NCBI GenBank assembly: GCA_964580085.1
Contig: CAZOJF010000003.1
Location: 1 to 23,151, forward strand
Length of the DNA: 23,151 bases
Source of the DNA: CAYUWK01 sp964580085
GTDB lineage: Bacteria; Patescibacteriota; Minisyncoccia; Minisyncoccales; CG1-02-41-26
Reading direction: 5' to 3'
Shown one piece after another: positions 1-7,420 of this stretch. The notes under the pieces are model-generated. The model was given only the letters and a program-made list of their open reading frames with translations, was not told where the DNA came from and ran no database searches. Each line of letters starts with the position of its first letter. Within the stretch, counting starts at the first letter, position 1. Made by a program: the position numbers and the translations under genes.

Positions 1-2
1 TT

Positions 3-80
3 AGTTTACTAAATTTCTCAACTAAGATTTTAGGAGGGATTCTTTATATTATTCCTTTTAATTACTTGGAAGATCTTTAG
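3..80 (+). CDS. possible C-terminal tail of an upstream gene (partial)
   Basis: Of the three forward frames at the left edge, only this one is open. It encodes 25 residues ending in FNYLEDL and a TAG stop. The composition is mixed hydrophobic and polar, as in a normal protein end, and a rho-independent terminator lies 36 bases downstream, as expected after a gene. It is too short to assign a family. It could also be chance, since an open stretch of 75 bases is not rare. The last codons form one arm of the alternative hairpin described for 68-142. Confidence 0.35.
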   Translation, partial: SLLNFSTKILGGILYIIPFNYLEDL

Positions 81-142
81 TAAATAGAAAACGATAAAAA
101 TATAAAACTACTAAGATCTTCCTCAGAAAAGGAAGATTTTTT
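68..142 (+). promoter_or_regulatory. leader with mutually exclusive hairpins (attenuator-like)
   Basis: Three segments are visible. A (68-80, GGAAGATCTTTAG) can pair with B (111-122, CTAAGATCTTCC) through 12 base pairs with one bulged T. B can instead pair with C (130-137) to form the terminator hairpin at 116-142. The two structures cannot coexist because both use B. That is the layout of an antiterminator/terminator switch ahead of the two tiny genes at 187-490. No known riboswitch aptamer is recognised in the 30-base A-rich loop (81-110). A simple 3'UTR with nested repeats is the alternative. Confidence 0.4.
116..142 (+). terminator. rho-independent terminator
   Basis: An 8-bp perfect stem (116-123 ATCTTCCT with 130-137 AGGAAGAT) has a 6-base loop and is followed by a run of five T (138-142). 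This is the best-formed intrinsic terminator on the + strand in the window. It would end the upstream transcript or act as the off-state of the leader switch. Confidence 0.7.
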
Positions 143-186
143 GTTTATAGGACCTTAAAAACTAAAAAAGGAAAGTGAGGTGGAAA

Positions 187-315
187 ATGAAATCGGAAAA
201 AGAAAAGAATAAAAGAAGTCGTAATAGACAAAAAGAAAAGAAAAAAAAGAAAAAAGTAAAGAAATTAAAAAAACAAGGAGGAAAAGGAAATGAGAAGTAT
301 TCTAGAGGGGGATGA
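187..315 (+). CDS. 42-aa lysine-rich basic small protein (unknown)
   Basis: This short reading frame starts at ATG 187 and ends at TGA 313-315. Of its 42 residues, 17 are Lys and 4 are Arg, and the middle is almost entirely lysine (residues 16-29). An SD-like GAGGTGG lies at 177-183, just before the ATG. Its 3' end overlaps the next gene by 26 bases in another frame and contains that gene's SD, which suggests translational coupling. It could be a leader peptide, a small basic nucleic-acid-binding protein, or an A-rich leader that only happens to be open. No family recognised. The homopolymer A runs make an assembly indel or slippage possible. Confidence 0.4.
   Translation: MKSEKEKNKRSRNRQKEKKKKKKVKKLKKQGGKGNEKYSRGG
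275..281 (+). promoter_or_regulatory. strong Shine-Dalgarno site for the 66-aa gene
   Basis: AAGGAGG ends 8 bases before the ATG at 290, a near-perfect anti-SD match at a normal distance. It lies inside the preceding 42-aa reading frame. It stands out because most named genes in this window have no SD. Confidence 0.75.
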
Positions 316-490
316 TAATTTTCTAAAGCTCTCAGGGTGCTATGAAGAAAAAACATTGATTAAAAAAGAGTTGAATGATATTAATATTTCTGACGAAAAA
401 AAGGAAAAGCTAGAAAAACGGCTTAAATATTTAAGAGAAAAAATTCCTGGATTGAGAATGGTGGTTGAGGACAAGATAAAAGTTTCGTAA
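290..490 (+). CDS. 66-aa charged small protein (unknown)
   Basis: The start is fixed by the strong SD at 275-281. The protein has a mixed N-terminal part with one Cys (residue 17), then a strongly charged stretch around residues 22-50 (KKELNDINISDEKKEKLEKR) predicted by eye to be helical or coiled coil, and a short hydrophobic/basic tail. There is no signal peptide, membrane segment or recognised domain. It ends in TAA directly before a hairpin terminator (498-533), so it is the last gene of its own small unit, overlapping the 42-aa frame upstream. Likely a genuine expressed protein of unknown role; possibilities include a small regulator or ribosome-associated factor, but nothing in the sequence decides this. 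Confidence 0.65.
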   Translation: MRSILEGDDNFLKLSGCYEEKTLIKKELNDINISDEKKEKLEKRLKYLREKIPGLRMVVEDKIKVS

Positions 491-497
491 GTCATAT

Positions 498-533
498 AGG
501 GCGATTCAATTAATGAGTCGCCCTTTCCTTTAT
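498..533 (+). terminator. hairpin terminator after the 66-aa gene
   Basis: An 11-bp stem (498-508 with 514-524, one G-T wobble) has a 5-base loop and a GC-rich base (AGGGCGA / TCGCCCT). It is followed by a T-rich but interrupted tail (TTTCCTTTATT). It separates the tiny-gene unit from tatD. Confidence 0.65.
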
Positions 534-568
534 TGAGATTCAAGATTAAATCTGTTAGTATATAAATT

Positions 569-1345
569 ATGTTAATAGATACCCATTCTCACTTAAATTT
601 TTCTGATTACGATGAAGACAGAGATGAATTAATAAATAAATGTTTATCTCATAATATTTGGATGATAAACGTTGGGACTGATTATAAAAGTTCAAAAAGA
701 GCCATAGAAATTTCTGAGAAATATACTCAAGGTGTTTTTGCTTCTATCGGGATGCACCCTGAAAATATCGGGAAAGAAATTTTTGATTATAAAAAATATA
801 AAGAATTGAGTATCCATAAAAAAGTTGTAGCTGTTGGAGAGATAGGATTAGATTATTGGGATCATCCTAAAACAAAGAAAAAACAAATTGAATTTAAGGA
901 AAAACAAAAACAATTAGTTTTAGAACAAATAAAATTGGCTAAAGAATTAGAATTGCCAATTATTTTCCATTGTCGAAAAGCACATAATGATTTATTAGAG
1001 ATATTAACAGCTAAAGAAAATTCTAATTTAAAAGGAGTTATCCATTGCTTTACTGGGGATTGGGAACAGGCAAAGAAATATTTAAATATGGGATTTTATT
1101 TAGGGTTCACAGGGATTATCTTTAAATTAAATTTAGATGAGGTAATTAAAAATATTCCCTTAGATCGAACATTAGTTGAAACAGATTGTCCTTTTTTATC
1201 TCCCTTAGTAGATATCAAGAGGAATGAACCATTATTTGTAAAATATATGGTGCAAAAGATTGCTAAACTTAAAAATATAACTTTTGAGCAAGTAGCAAAA
1301 CAAACTACAAATAATGCTAAAAAATTGTTTGAATTAATCTTTTAA
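569..1345 (+). CDS. tatD: TatD family metal-dependent hydrolase (DNase)
   Basis: 258 aa, full length for the TatD/YcfH family of cytoplasmic TIM-barrel metallohydrolases, known as 3'-5' DNases or phosphoesterases. Metal ligands are visible in order: the DTHSHLNF motif (D4, H6, H8), E91 in GEIGLDYW, H134 in FHCRKAH, H159 in VIHCFTGD and D206 in ETDCPFLSP. The start is the only ATG directly before the DTHSH motif, which always sits at the N-terminus. There is no SD. A TGTTAGTAT extended -10-like element (553-561) would place transcription start at about the ATG. First gene of the + strand run ahead of leuS (38-base gap). The exact physiological substrate is not known from sequence. Confidence 0.93.
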   Translation: MLIDTHSHLNFSDYDEDRDELINKCLSHNIWMINVGTDYKSSKRAIEISEKYTQGVFASIGMHPENIGKEIFDYKKYKELSIHKKVVAVGEIGLDYWDHPKTKKKQIEFKEKQKQLVLEQIKLAKELELPIIFHCRKAHNDLLEILTAKENSNLKGVIHCFTGDWEQAKKYLNMGFYLGFTGIIFKLNLDEVIKNIPLDRTLVETDCPFLSPLVDIKRNEPLFVKYMVQKIAKLKNITFEQVAKQTTNNAKKLFELIF

Positions 1346-1383
1346 TCTAAGATCATGAATGTTAAAATAGAATTATTAAATAT

Positions 1384-3897
1384 ATGTATAATCCTCAAAA
1401 AATAGAAAGAAAATGGCAGAAATATTGGGACAAAGAAAAAATATATAAAGCTAAGGATTATTCTAAAAAGAAAAAACAATATATTTTACTTGAATTCCCT
1501 TATCCATCTGGCAAAGGACTTCATGTAGGTCATTGTAGGCCATATGTCGCTTTAGATATAGTGGCTCGTAAAAAAAGAATGGAAAATTTTAATGTATTGT
1601 TCCCAATGGGATGGGATGCTTTTGGTTTACCTACAGAGAATTATGCTATTAGAACAGGAATTCATCCGATTATTGCCACTAAAAAAAATACTAGTATTTT
1701 TAAAAACCAGCAAAAAAGCTTGGGCCTTTCCTTTGATTGGAGCCGGGAAATTAATACTACGGACCCAAATTACTATAAATGGACTCAATGGATATTTTTG
1801 CAATTTTTTAAAAAGGGGCTTGCCTATAAAAAGAAAATACCTATTAATTGGTGTCCTTCATGCAAAGTTGGCCTAGCTAACGAGGAAGTTGTTGATGGGC
1901 GTTGTGAGCGTTGTGGGACCAAAGTGGTCAGGAAAGAAAAAGAACAATGGCTCTTAAAAATCACAAAATACGCCAAAAGATTGGTTAAAGACCTGGATAA
2001 AGTTGATTATCCGGAGAGAGTGAAAACATTAGAAAAAGACTGGATAGGGGAAAGCGAGGGATATGAAATAAATTTTAGAATTAAAAATCAAGAATTAGAA
2101 TTTATCAAAGTATTTACTACCAGATTAGATACCATCTTTGGAGCTACATATTTAGTTTTAGCCCCTGAGCATCCCGCAATTGAAAAATTTAAATCGCGGA
2201 TTTCAAACTTTAAATCAGTTGCAGAATATATTAAGAAAACAAGAATGAAACTTGAAAGGGAAAGAATATCAGAGTCTAAAGAAAAAACAGGAATAAAATT
2301 AGAAGGAATTAAAGCAGTTAATCCTATAACTAAAAAAGAAATTCCCATCTTTATTGCTGACTATATTTTAATGAATTATGGTACCGGAGCTATTATGGCG
2401 GTTCCAGCGCATGATGAAAGAGATTTTGACTTCGCGAAAAAATATAATTTACCAATTATTGAAGTTATCAATCCTTATTCTAAAAAGACTAAGATTCTGA
2501 AGCGGGTTCCCTTAATTGTTTCGAATAAAAGATTTGAAAAATATTACGAGGGAGAAGGGACATTAATTAATTCAGGGCGGTTTACAGGAATGAAATCAGA
2601 AAGAGCTAGAGAAAAAATCGCTTTGCTTTTGAAAAAAGATAAATTAATTAATAAAAGAGTTCACTATAAATTAAGAGATTGGATTTTTTCCAGACAACAT
2701 TATTGGGGAGAGCCCATGCCCCTTGTTTTTTGCGAGAATTGTGCCCAGAAGATTAAACAAAAACATCATCGGAAGCTTAACAAGGGAGAATTATTAAATC
2801 CTGGCTGGACGACTGTTTCGGAAAAAGATTTACCAGTAAGATTACCTAAAGTAAAAAAATATAAACCAACGGAGACAGGAGAATCTCCTTTGTCGAATAT
2901 TAAGAATTGGGTTGATACTAAATGTCCCATATGCGGAAGTCCGGCCAAGAGAGAGACAGATACCATGCCTAATTGGGCTGGCTCTAATTGGTATTATTTA
3001 AGATATTGTGATCCTCAGAATGATAAAAAATTAGCTAGTTCAAGACTGCTTAAAAAATGGATGCCCGTAGATTGGTATAATGGTGGAATGGAGCATACTA
3101 CCCTCCATTTGCTTTATTCTCGTTTTGTTTATAAATTTCTATGGGATATTGGGGCAGTACCTAAATCATTAGGCCCGGAACCATATAAAAAGAGAACATC
3201 GCACGGTATGATTCTGGGAGAGGGGGGAATTAAAATGTCAAAATCCAAAGGGAATATTATTAACCCGGATGATGTAATAAATAAATATGGCGCCGATACT
3301 TTAAGAATCTATGAAATGTTTATGGGTCCTTTTGAAGAAGCAATTGCCTGGGATAGTAAGGGGATTAAAGGAGCCAGAAGATTTTTGGATAAAGTTTGGG
3401 ATCTTCAATCTAAAATTGGGCCAAGTAGGCAAAATACAAAAATAAAAGAATCTTTGCATAGAACAATTAAAAAAGTTAGCCAAGATATTAACAAACTTAA
3501 ATTGAATACAGCGATTTCTTGTTTAATGATGTTTGTTAATAAAATGGAAAAACAGGAAAAAATATCTTTAAAATATTATTCAACATTTTTAATCCTCTTA
3601 AGCCCTTTTGCTCCTCATATTGCGGAAGAGATTTGGAATAAATTAGGGCATAAAAAAAGTATCTTTCTAAAAAGTTGGCCTAAATATAATCCTAGATTTA
3701 TAAAAGAAGATATATCTACTTTGATTGTTCAGATTAATGGAAAAGTTAGGGGCAAAATAGATATTAAAACTGTACTTTCTGAAGAAGAAGCAAAAAAGAT
3801 AGCTTACAGTCATTTGAATATCAAAAAATGGCTTTTCCAAAAGAAAATCAAGAAAGTAATTTTTGTTAAGAGAAAACTAATTAATTTTGTGGTATAA
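1384..3897 (+). CDS. leuS: leucyl-tRNA synthetase
   Basis: 837 aa class I aminoacyl-tRNA synthetase that charges tRNA-Leu in the cytoplasm. Seen in order: the HIGH signature as HVGH (47-50) after PYPSGKG; a zinc-ribbon-like CPSC...CERC (157-177); the CP1 editing domain with TTRLDTIFGAT (245-255) and MAVPAHDERD (338-347, editing Asp); a second Cys cluster (CENC 450-453, CPIC 514-517); the KMSKS loop exactly as KMSKS (617-621); and the C-terminal anticodon-binding domain ending with the VQINGKVRGKI segment typical of bacterial LeuRS. No SD is present; TGTTAAAAT at 1360-1368 resembles an extended -10 box about 15 bases before the ATG. The stop is 7 bases before iorA. Function is certain. Confidence 0.97.
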   Translation: MYNPQKIERKWQKYWDKEKIYKAKDYSKKKKQYILLEFPYPSGKGLHVGHCRPYVALDIVARKKRMENFNVLFPMGWDAFGLPTENYAIRTGIHPIIATKKNTSIFKNQQKSLGLSFDWSREINTTDPNYYKWTQWIFLQFFKKGLAYKKKIPINWCPSCKVGLANEEVVDGRCERCGTKVVRKEKEQWLLKITKYAKRLVKDLDKVDYPERVKTLEKDWIGESEGYEINFRIKNQELEFIKVFTTRLDTIFGATYLVLAPEHPAIEKFKSRISNFKSVAEYIKKTRMKLERERISESKEKTGIKLEGIKAVNPITKKEIPIFIADYILMNYGTGAIMAVPAHDERDFDFAKKYNLPIIEVINPYSKKTKILKRVPLIVSNKRFEKYYEGEGTLINSGRFTGMKSERAREKIALLLKKDKLINKRVHYKLRDWIFSRQHYWGEPMPLVFCENCAQKIKQKHHRKLNKGELLNPGWTTVSEKDLPVRLPKVKKYKPTETGESPLSNIKNWVDTKCPICGSPAKRETDTMPNWAGSNWYYLRYCDPQNDKKLASSRLLKKWMPVDWYNGGMEHTTLHLLYSRFVYKFLWDIGAVPKSLGPEPYKKRTSHGMILGEGGIKMSKSKGNIINPDDVINKYGADTLRIYEMFMGPFEEAIAWDSKGIKGARRFLDKVWDLQSKIGPSRQNTKIKESLHRTIKKVSQDINKLKLNTAISCLMMFVNKMEKQEKISLKYYSTFLILLSPFAPHIAEEIWNKLGHKKSIFLKSWPKYNPRFIKEDISTLIVQINGKVRGKIDIKTVLSEEEAKKIAYSHLNIKKWLFQKKIKKVIFVKRKLINFVV

Positions 3898-3898
3898 T
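3890..3898 (+). promoter_or_regulatory. extended -10 promoter element for iorA, predicting a leaderless mRNA
   Basis: TGGTATAAT is a perfect extended -10 (TGn plus TATAAT), overlapping the leuS stop codon. Transcription would start about 7 bases downstream, which is the A of the iorA ATG at 3905. No good -35 is seen at the right distance, as is common for extended -10 promoters. AT-rich DNA gives such boxes by chance, so confidence is moderate. Confidence 0.4.
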
Positions 3899-3904
3899 TT
3901 AATT

Positions 3905-5569
3905 ATGATAGAAGAAATTATTTCAAATAAAGTTGGAGATAAAATAATTCTCTTAGGCAATGAGGGGATAGCTAGAGGAGCGTTAGAATCTGGCGTTCAG
4001 TTTGTTTCTGCTTACCCAGGCACTCCTTCTTCGGAAGTAGGAAATACTTTTTGGAGAATTGCTAAGAAAGTCGGAGTTTATTTTGAATTTTCAACAAATG
4101 AAAAAGTTGCTTTAGAAGCAGGCGCCGGAGCTGCTTTTTCTGGCTTAAGGACCTTAGTATCAATGAAGCATTTTGGTCTAAATGTTGCTTCTGATTTTTT
4201 TATGCCTTTGGTTTATTCAGGCATTAAAGGAGGAATGGTTATTTTGGTGGCTGATGACCCAAGTTGTTGGAGTTCGGCTCAATCAGAAGAAGACACAAGA
4301 GCCTTTGCTTATTTAGCTCATATCCCTATATTAGAACCATCTACTCCTCAAGAATGTAAGGATTTTACAAAACTTGCTTTTGATTTATCTGAAAAATTTC
4401 AAATACCAATAATGATTAGAGAAACCACAAGGGTTGCTTTGCAGGGAGGGATTGTTAAATTAGGTAGGATTATTAAAGGCAAAAGAAAAGGAAAGTTTAT
4501 TAAAGATCCTCATCAATTTTCAACAATGCCCCCTAGAGTTTTAGAAATGAAAAAAGAACTTCTGGAAAAGATTGAGAAAATAAAAAAAGAAGTTTCGGAG
4601 AAATCTTCCATTAATAAAATTTATAAAAACTCTAATAAATCAAAGCTGGGGATTATTACCTCTAGTGTTTCTTATTTATATGTAAAGGAGGCCTTAAAAG
4701 AACTCAATTTAGATATTCCAATTTTAAAAATTGGATTCTTTTATCCATTACCCGAACAAAAAATTAAAAAATTTATTAAATCATTTAAAAAAGTCTTAGT
4801 AGTCGAAGAACTAGAACCATACTTAGAAAGGGAGATTGCAATACTGGCTAAGGATGCTAATCCAAAACTTCAGATTTTAGGAAAGAATTTATTATCTAAA
4901 ATTGGTGAACTTCGACCCGAGCAAGTAATCAAAGCTGTAGCAAAACTTGCTAATAAAAAATATAAAACAGAAACTCTCTTAAAAATTAAGAATCCTAAAC
5001 TGAAAATTCCTAAAAGATCTCCCCAGTTTTGTCCTGGTTGTCCGTACTGGTTGGTATTCAACGCTCTAAAAAAAGCAGTTGATCCTAAAAAAGTAATTTT
5101 TGGGGGAGAGATTGGTTGTTATATGTTGGCCTTTTATCCACCTTTTCATTTCCAAGATTATTTATTCTGTATGGGATCTTCTGTCGGTGTTGCCCATGGA
5201 ATTAAAAAATCATCCAGTAAACAAAAATTAATTAGTTTTGTTGGTGATTCTTCATTCTTTCACAGTGGAATACCAGCACTCTTAAATGCTGTCCATAATA
5301 AATCAAATCCTTTAATTATTGTTATGGATAATCAGACCACAGCAATGACTGGCCATCAACCTAATCCAGGAACCAATAAAACCTCAATGGGAGATAGCGT
5401 AGAAGGAGCGAAAATAGAAAATATTATTAGAGCTTGCGGAGTCAAAAATTTAAAAATTATTGACCCAATAAAACAAAAAGAGTTTATAAAAGCCGTAAAA
5501 GATTCTTTAAACAATAAAATTAATGAGGTCTCGGTAATTATTGCCCGCAGACCATGCATATATATATGA
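3905..5569 (+). CDS. iorA: indolepyruvate ferredoxin oxidoreductase, alpha subunit, lacking the ferredoxin domain
   Basis: 554 aa from ATG 3905. A TTG six codons upstream overlaps leuS and is less likely. With IorB it forms the TPP-dependent enzyme that oxidatively decarboxylates aryl pyruvates to acyl-CoA, passing electrons to ferredoxin. Seen: the pyrimidine-binding half with AYPGTPSSEV (36-45) and the STNEKVALEAGAGAAFSG segment (63-80); CPGCP (376-380), where the usual following HR is YW; GEIGCY (401-406); and the TPP/Mg motif from GDSSFFHSG to VMDNQTTAMTGHQ (448-485). The protein stops right after ARRPC. Family members normally continue with a domain binding two [4Fe-4S] clusters, which is absent. 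C376, C379, C405 and perhaps C511 could still hold one cluster. Its TGA overlaps the iorB ATG (ATGA). Substrate range is inferred only. Confidence 0.9.
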   Translation: MIEEIISNKVGDKIILLGNEGIARGALESGVQFVSAYPGTPSSEVGNTFWRIAKKVGVYFEFSTNEKVALEAGAGAAFSGLRTLVSMKHFGLNVASDFFMPLVYSGIKGGMVILVADDPSCWSSAQSEEDTRAFAYLAHIPILEPSTPQECKDFTKLAFDLSEKFQIPIMIRETTRVALQGGIVKLGRIIKGKRKGKFIKDPHQFSTMPPRVLEMKKELLEKIEKIKKEVSEKSSINKIYKNSNKSKLGIITSSVSYLYVKEALKELNLDIPILKIGFFYPLPEQKIKKFIKSFKKVLVVEELEPYLEREIAILAKDANPKLQILGKNLLSKIGELRPEQVIKAVAKLANKKYKTETLLKIKNPKLKIPKRSPQFCPGCPYWLVFNALKKAVDPKKVIFGGEIGCYMLAFYPPFHFQDYLFCMGSSVGVAHGIKKSSSKQKLISFVGDSSFFHSGIPALLNAVHNKSNPLIIVMDNQTTAMTGHQPNPGTNKTSMGDSVEGAKIENIIRACGVKNLKIIDPIKQKEFIKAVKDSLNNKINEVSVIIARRPCIYI

Positions 5570-6162
5570 AAGAATTTAACGTAATTATATCTGGAGTCGG
5601 GGGGCAAGGCGTAATAACCTTGACTAGAATTTTAGCTAAAGCAGCGATCCTTAATGGATATGATGTTAAAACTTCTGAGCTTCACGGGCTATCTCAAAAA
5701 GGAGGGTCAGTAGAAACACATATTAGATTTGGGGCCCTGACAGGTTCAGAACAAATTCATTCTCCATTAATAGAAAAAGGTAAAGCAGATTTGATAATTT
5801 GTATTGAAGCTCAAGAGTCTTTAAGATCTTATATTTATGGCTCTAAAAAATCAGGAACAATATTTTTGATAAACGATTTTATTAAACCAATTTTAGGTTC
5901 AAAAATAATACCCCAGACAAAAGATATTCTAAAAGAAATTAAAAGGTTTTCCGAAAAGGCTCTATCTATCCCGGCTTCTAAAATCGTCAAAGAAAAATTA
6001 GGCAAATCAGTATTAGCTGGAGTTTATATTTTAGGATATGCTGCTTCTAAAAAATTCTTTCCTTTAAAAACAAAATTTATTTTAGAATCCATTAAAAAAA
6101 CAGTTCCTGAAAAATATTTTTTACTAAACAAAAAAGCTTTTGATTTAGCAGATCATGATTAA
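5566..6162 (+). CDS. iorB: indolepyruvate ferredoxin oxidoreductase, beta subunit
   Basis: 198 aa, the gamma-type domain of 2-oxoacid:ferredoxin oxidoreductases. The N-terminal nucleotide-binding loop GVGGQGVITLTRILAKAA (10-27) and the following TSELHGLSQKGGSVETHIRFG region (about 36-56) are diagnostic. I chose ATG 5566, which overlaps the iorA stop as ATGA, over the in-frame ATG at 5554, because the family starts just before the glycine loop and the overlap implies translational coupling. There is no Fe-S motif, as normal for this subunit. The gene end overlaps the nucleotidyltransferase start by 8 bases. Function with IorA is firmly supported; the in vivo 2-oxoacid is not. Confidence 0.93.
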   Translation: MKEFNVIISGVGGQGVITLTRILAKAAILNGYDVKTSELHGLSQKGGSVETHIRFGALTGSEQIHSPLIEKGKADLIICIEAQESLRSYIYGSKKSGTIFLINDFIKPILGSKIIPQTKDILKEIKRFSEKALSIPASKIVKEKLGKSVLAGVYILGYAASKKFFPLKTKFILESIKKTVPEKYFLLNKKAFDLADHD

Positions 6163-6934
6163 AAAAGTAGTCATAGCAGCTGCGGGCAAAGGTACTCGCA
6201 TGCTTCATCTAACTAAGAATAAATCAAAACATCTTATAAAGGTTCAAAAAAAACCTTTTTTATCTTATCTCTTAGATAACCTTTTAAAAGCAGGGTACAA
6301 AGAGATAATTTTGGTAATTGGGTATAAGGGAGAAAGAATTAAAGAGTTTTTGAAAAAATACGATTCTAAAGATTGTAAAATAAAAACAGTTAATCAGTTT
6401 GATATCTTAGGAGAAGAAAAATTAAGAAAAAAAGGCCTTAGCAAAGATTTTTTAAAGGAATACGGAACACTTTGTCCTTTAAAATGTGTGAAAGATATGA
6501 TCAAAGAAAATTTTTTAATGGTTTGTGGTGATAATCTTTATTCAGTAAAAGATCTTAAATCTTTTGGAGTTGATGATAAATATAATTATGTAGCTGGATT
6601 TTATCATGAGCATCCAGAAAAATACGGAGTGCTTGTTTCAGATGATGGTTTCCTTAAGGAGATTATTGAAAAACCTAAAAGATATGTTGGCAATTTAGTT
6701 AATACGGGTCTTTATAAATTTACTCCGGAAGTATTTAATAAGATTTCTATGGTTCATCTTTCTCCTCGGGGGGAATATGAACTGACTGATGCAATCACGC
6801 TCTTAGCTAAAGATAAAAAAGTGAAAATTAAAAAGATTCAAGATTATTGGCTTGATTTTGGGAACCCTAGTGATATTATTAAAGTTTCTAAATTTTTAAA
6901 GAATGGATTATCTAATTTTTCAACAAATAAATAA
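6155..6934 (+). CDS. sugar-phosphate nucleotidyltransferase (NTP_transferase family)
   Basis: 259 aa GT-A-like Rossmann enzyme of the RmlA/GalU/GlmU-N type, which makes NDP-sugars from a sugar-1-phosphate and an NTP. Seen: the nucleotide loop AAGKGTRM (9-16), the KHLIKVQKKP segment replacing the usual PKxLxP, the metal Asp D126 in VCGDN, EKP (172-174), NTGLYKF (183-189) and a C-terminal DYWLDFGNPSD (about 230-240). There is no hexapeptide-repeat acyltransferase domain, so it is not a full GlmU. An extra segment around 80-112 is not typical of GalU. Coupled by 8- and 32-base overlaps to iorB and the PAP2 gene. The base and sugar specificity cannot be read from sequence; a glucose-1-phosphate thymidylyl- or uridylyltransferase is most likely. 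Confidence 0.85.
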   Translation: MIKKVVIAAAGKGTRMLHLTKNKSKHLIKVQKKPFLSYLLDNLLKAGYKEIILVIGYKGERIKEFLKKYDSKDCKIKTVNQFDILGEEKLRKKGLSKDFLKEYGTLCPLKCVKDMIKENFLMVCGDNLYSVKDLKSFGVDDKYNYVAGFYHEHPEKYGVLVSDDGFLKEIIEKPKRYVGNLVNTGLYKFTPEVFNKISMVHLSPRGEYELTDAITLLAKDKKVKIKKIQDYWLDFGNPSDIIKVSKFLKNGLSNFSTNK

Positions 6935-7415
6935 TCTAGCATTAAAAAATCTTTATCTGGATGAAGCGGCTATTTTTTGCGCAAGTTTTTTAGGTTATAT
7001 TTTAATAGGGACTTTATTAATTCTTTTAATTAATAATTTTAAAAAAGATTATAAGACAGTAACCTTAGCTTTTATTTCTGGTATTTTTAGCAGATTTGTT
7101 GTAGAGATTATTCGTTTTATCTGGCATAGACCTAGACCTTTTATTGGAAATCAGGTAAATCTTTTGATAAATCATTCTCCCTCAGCATCTTTTCCTTCTG
7201 GTCATGCGACATTCTTTTTTGCTCTATCGACTTTAATTTATTTTTATAACAAAAAAATAGGCATATTATTTTTGATTGCCAGTTTTTTTATTTCTATAAG
7301 CCGAGTTTTTTGCGGGATTCATTGGCCTACTGATATTTTGGCGGGGGCATTAGTTGGTATTTTATCGGCTCTAATTATCAAGAAAATCTTTGGAAAATTC
7401 TTTCCCAGAGATTAA
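6903..7415 (+). CDS. PAP2-family membrane phosphatase (undecaprenyl-diphosphatase/lipid phosphatase-like)
   Basis: 170 aa integral membrane protein with about five hydrophobic segments. The three acid-phosphatase motifs are present: RFIWHRPRP (71-79, where the usual first Lys is Arg), PSGH (98-101) and SRVFCGIHWPTD (133-144), with catalytic histidines H101 and H140. Relatives such as BcrC/YbjG recycle undecaprenyl diphosphate, and others act on phosphatidic acid or phosphatidylglycerophosphate. It begins inside the nucleotidyltransferase gene (32-base overlap), so the two are probably translated together, suggesting a shared role in a lipid-linked sugar or cell-envelope pathway. It ends 5 bases before the tRNA-Leu gene on the other strand. 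Exact substrate unknown. Confidence 0.88.
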   Translation: MDYLIFQQINNLALKNLYLDEAAIFCASFLGYILIGTLLILLINNFKKDYKTVTLAFISGIFSRFVVEIIRFIWHRPRPFIGNQVNLLINHSPSASFPSGHATFFFALSTLIYFYNKKIGILFLIASFFISISRVFCGIHWPTDILAGALVGILSALIIKKIFGKFFPRD

Positions 7416-7420
7416 TTTGT

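Noticed and set aside
162..356. Minus-strand 64-aa frame rich in Phe
   Set aside because: It is the complement of the lysine codon tract of the + strand small gene; poly-Phe with no SD or context.
3887..3907. TTG start for iorA six codons upstream
   Set aside because: It lies inside leuS and adds residues WYNLI not expected in the family; ATG 3905 fits better.
5554..5568. Upstream ATG for iorB (MHIY extension)
   Set aside because: ATG 5566 overlaps the iorA TGA as ATGA, and the family begins close to the glycine loop.
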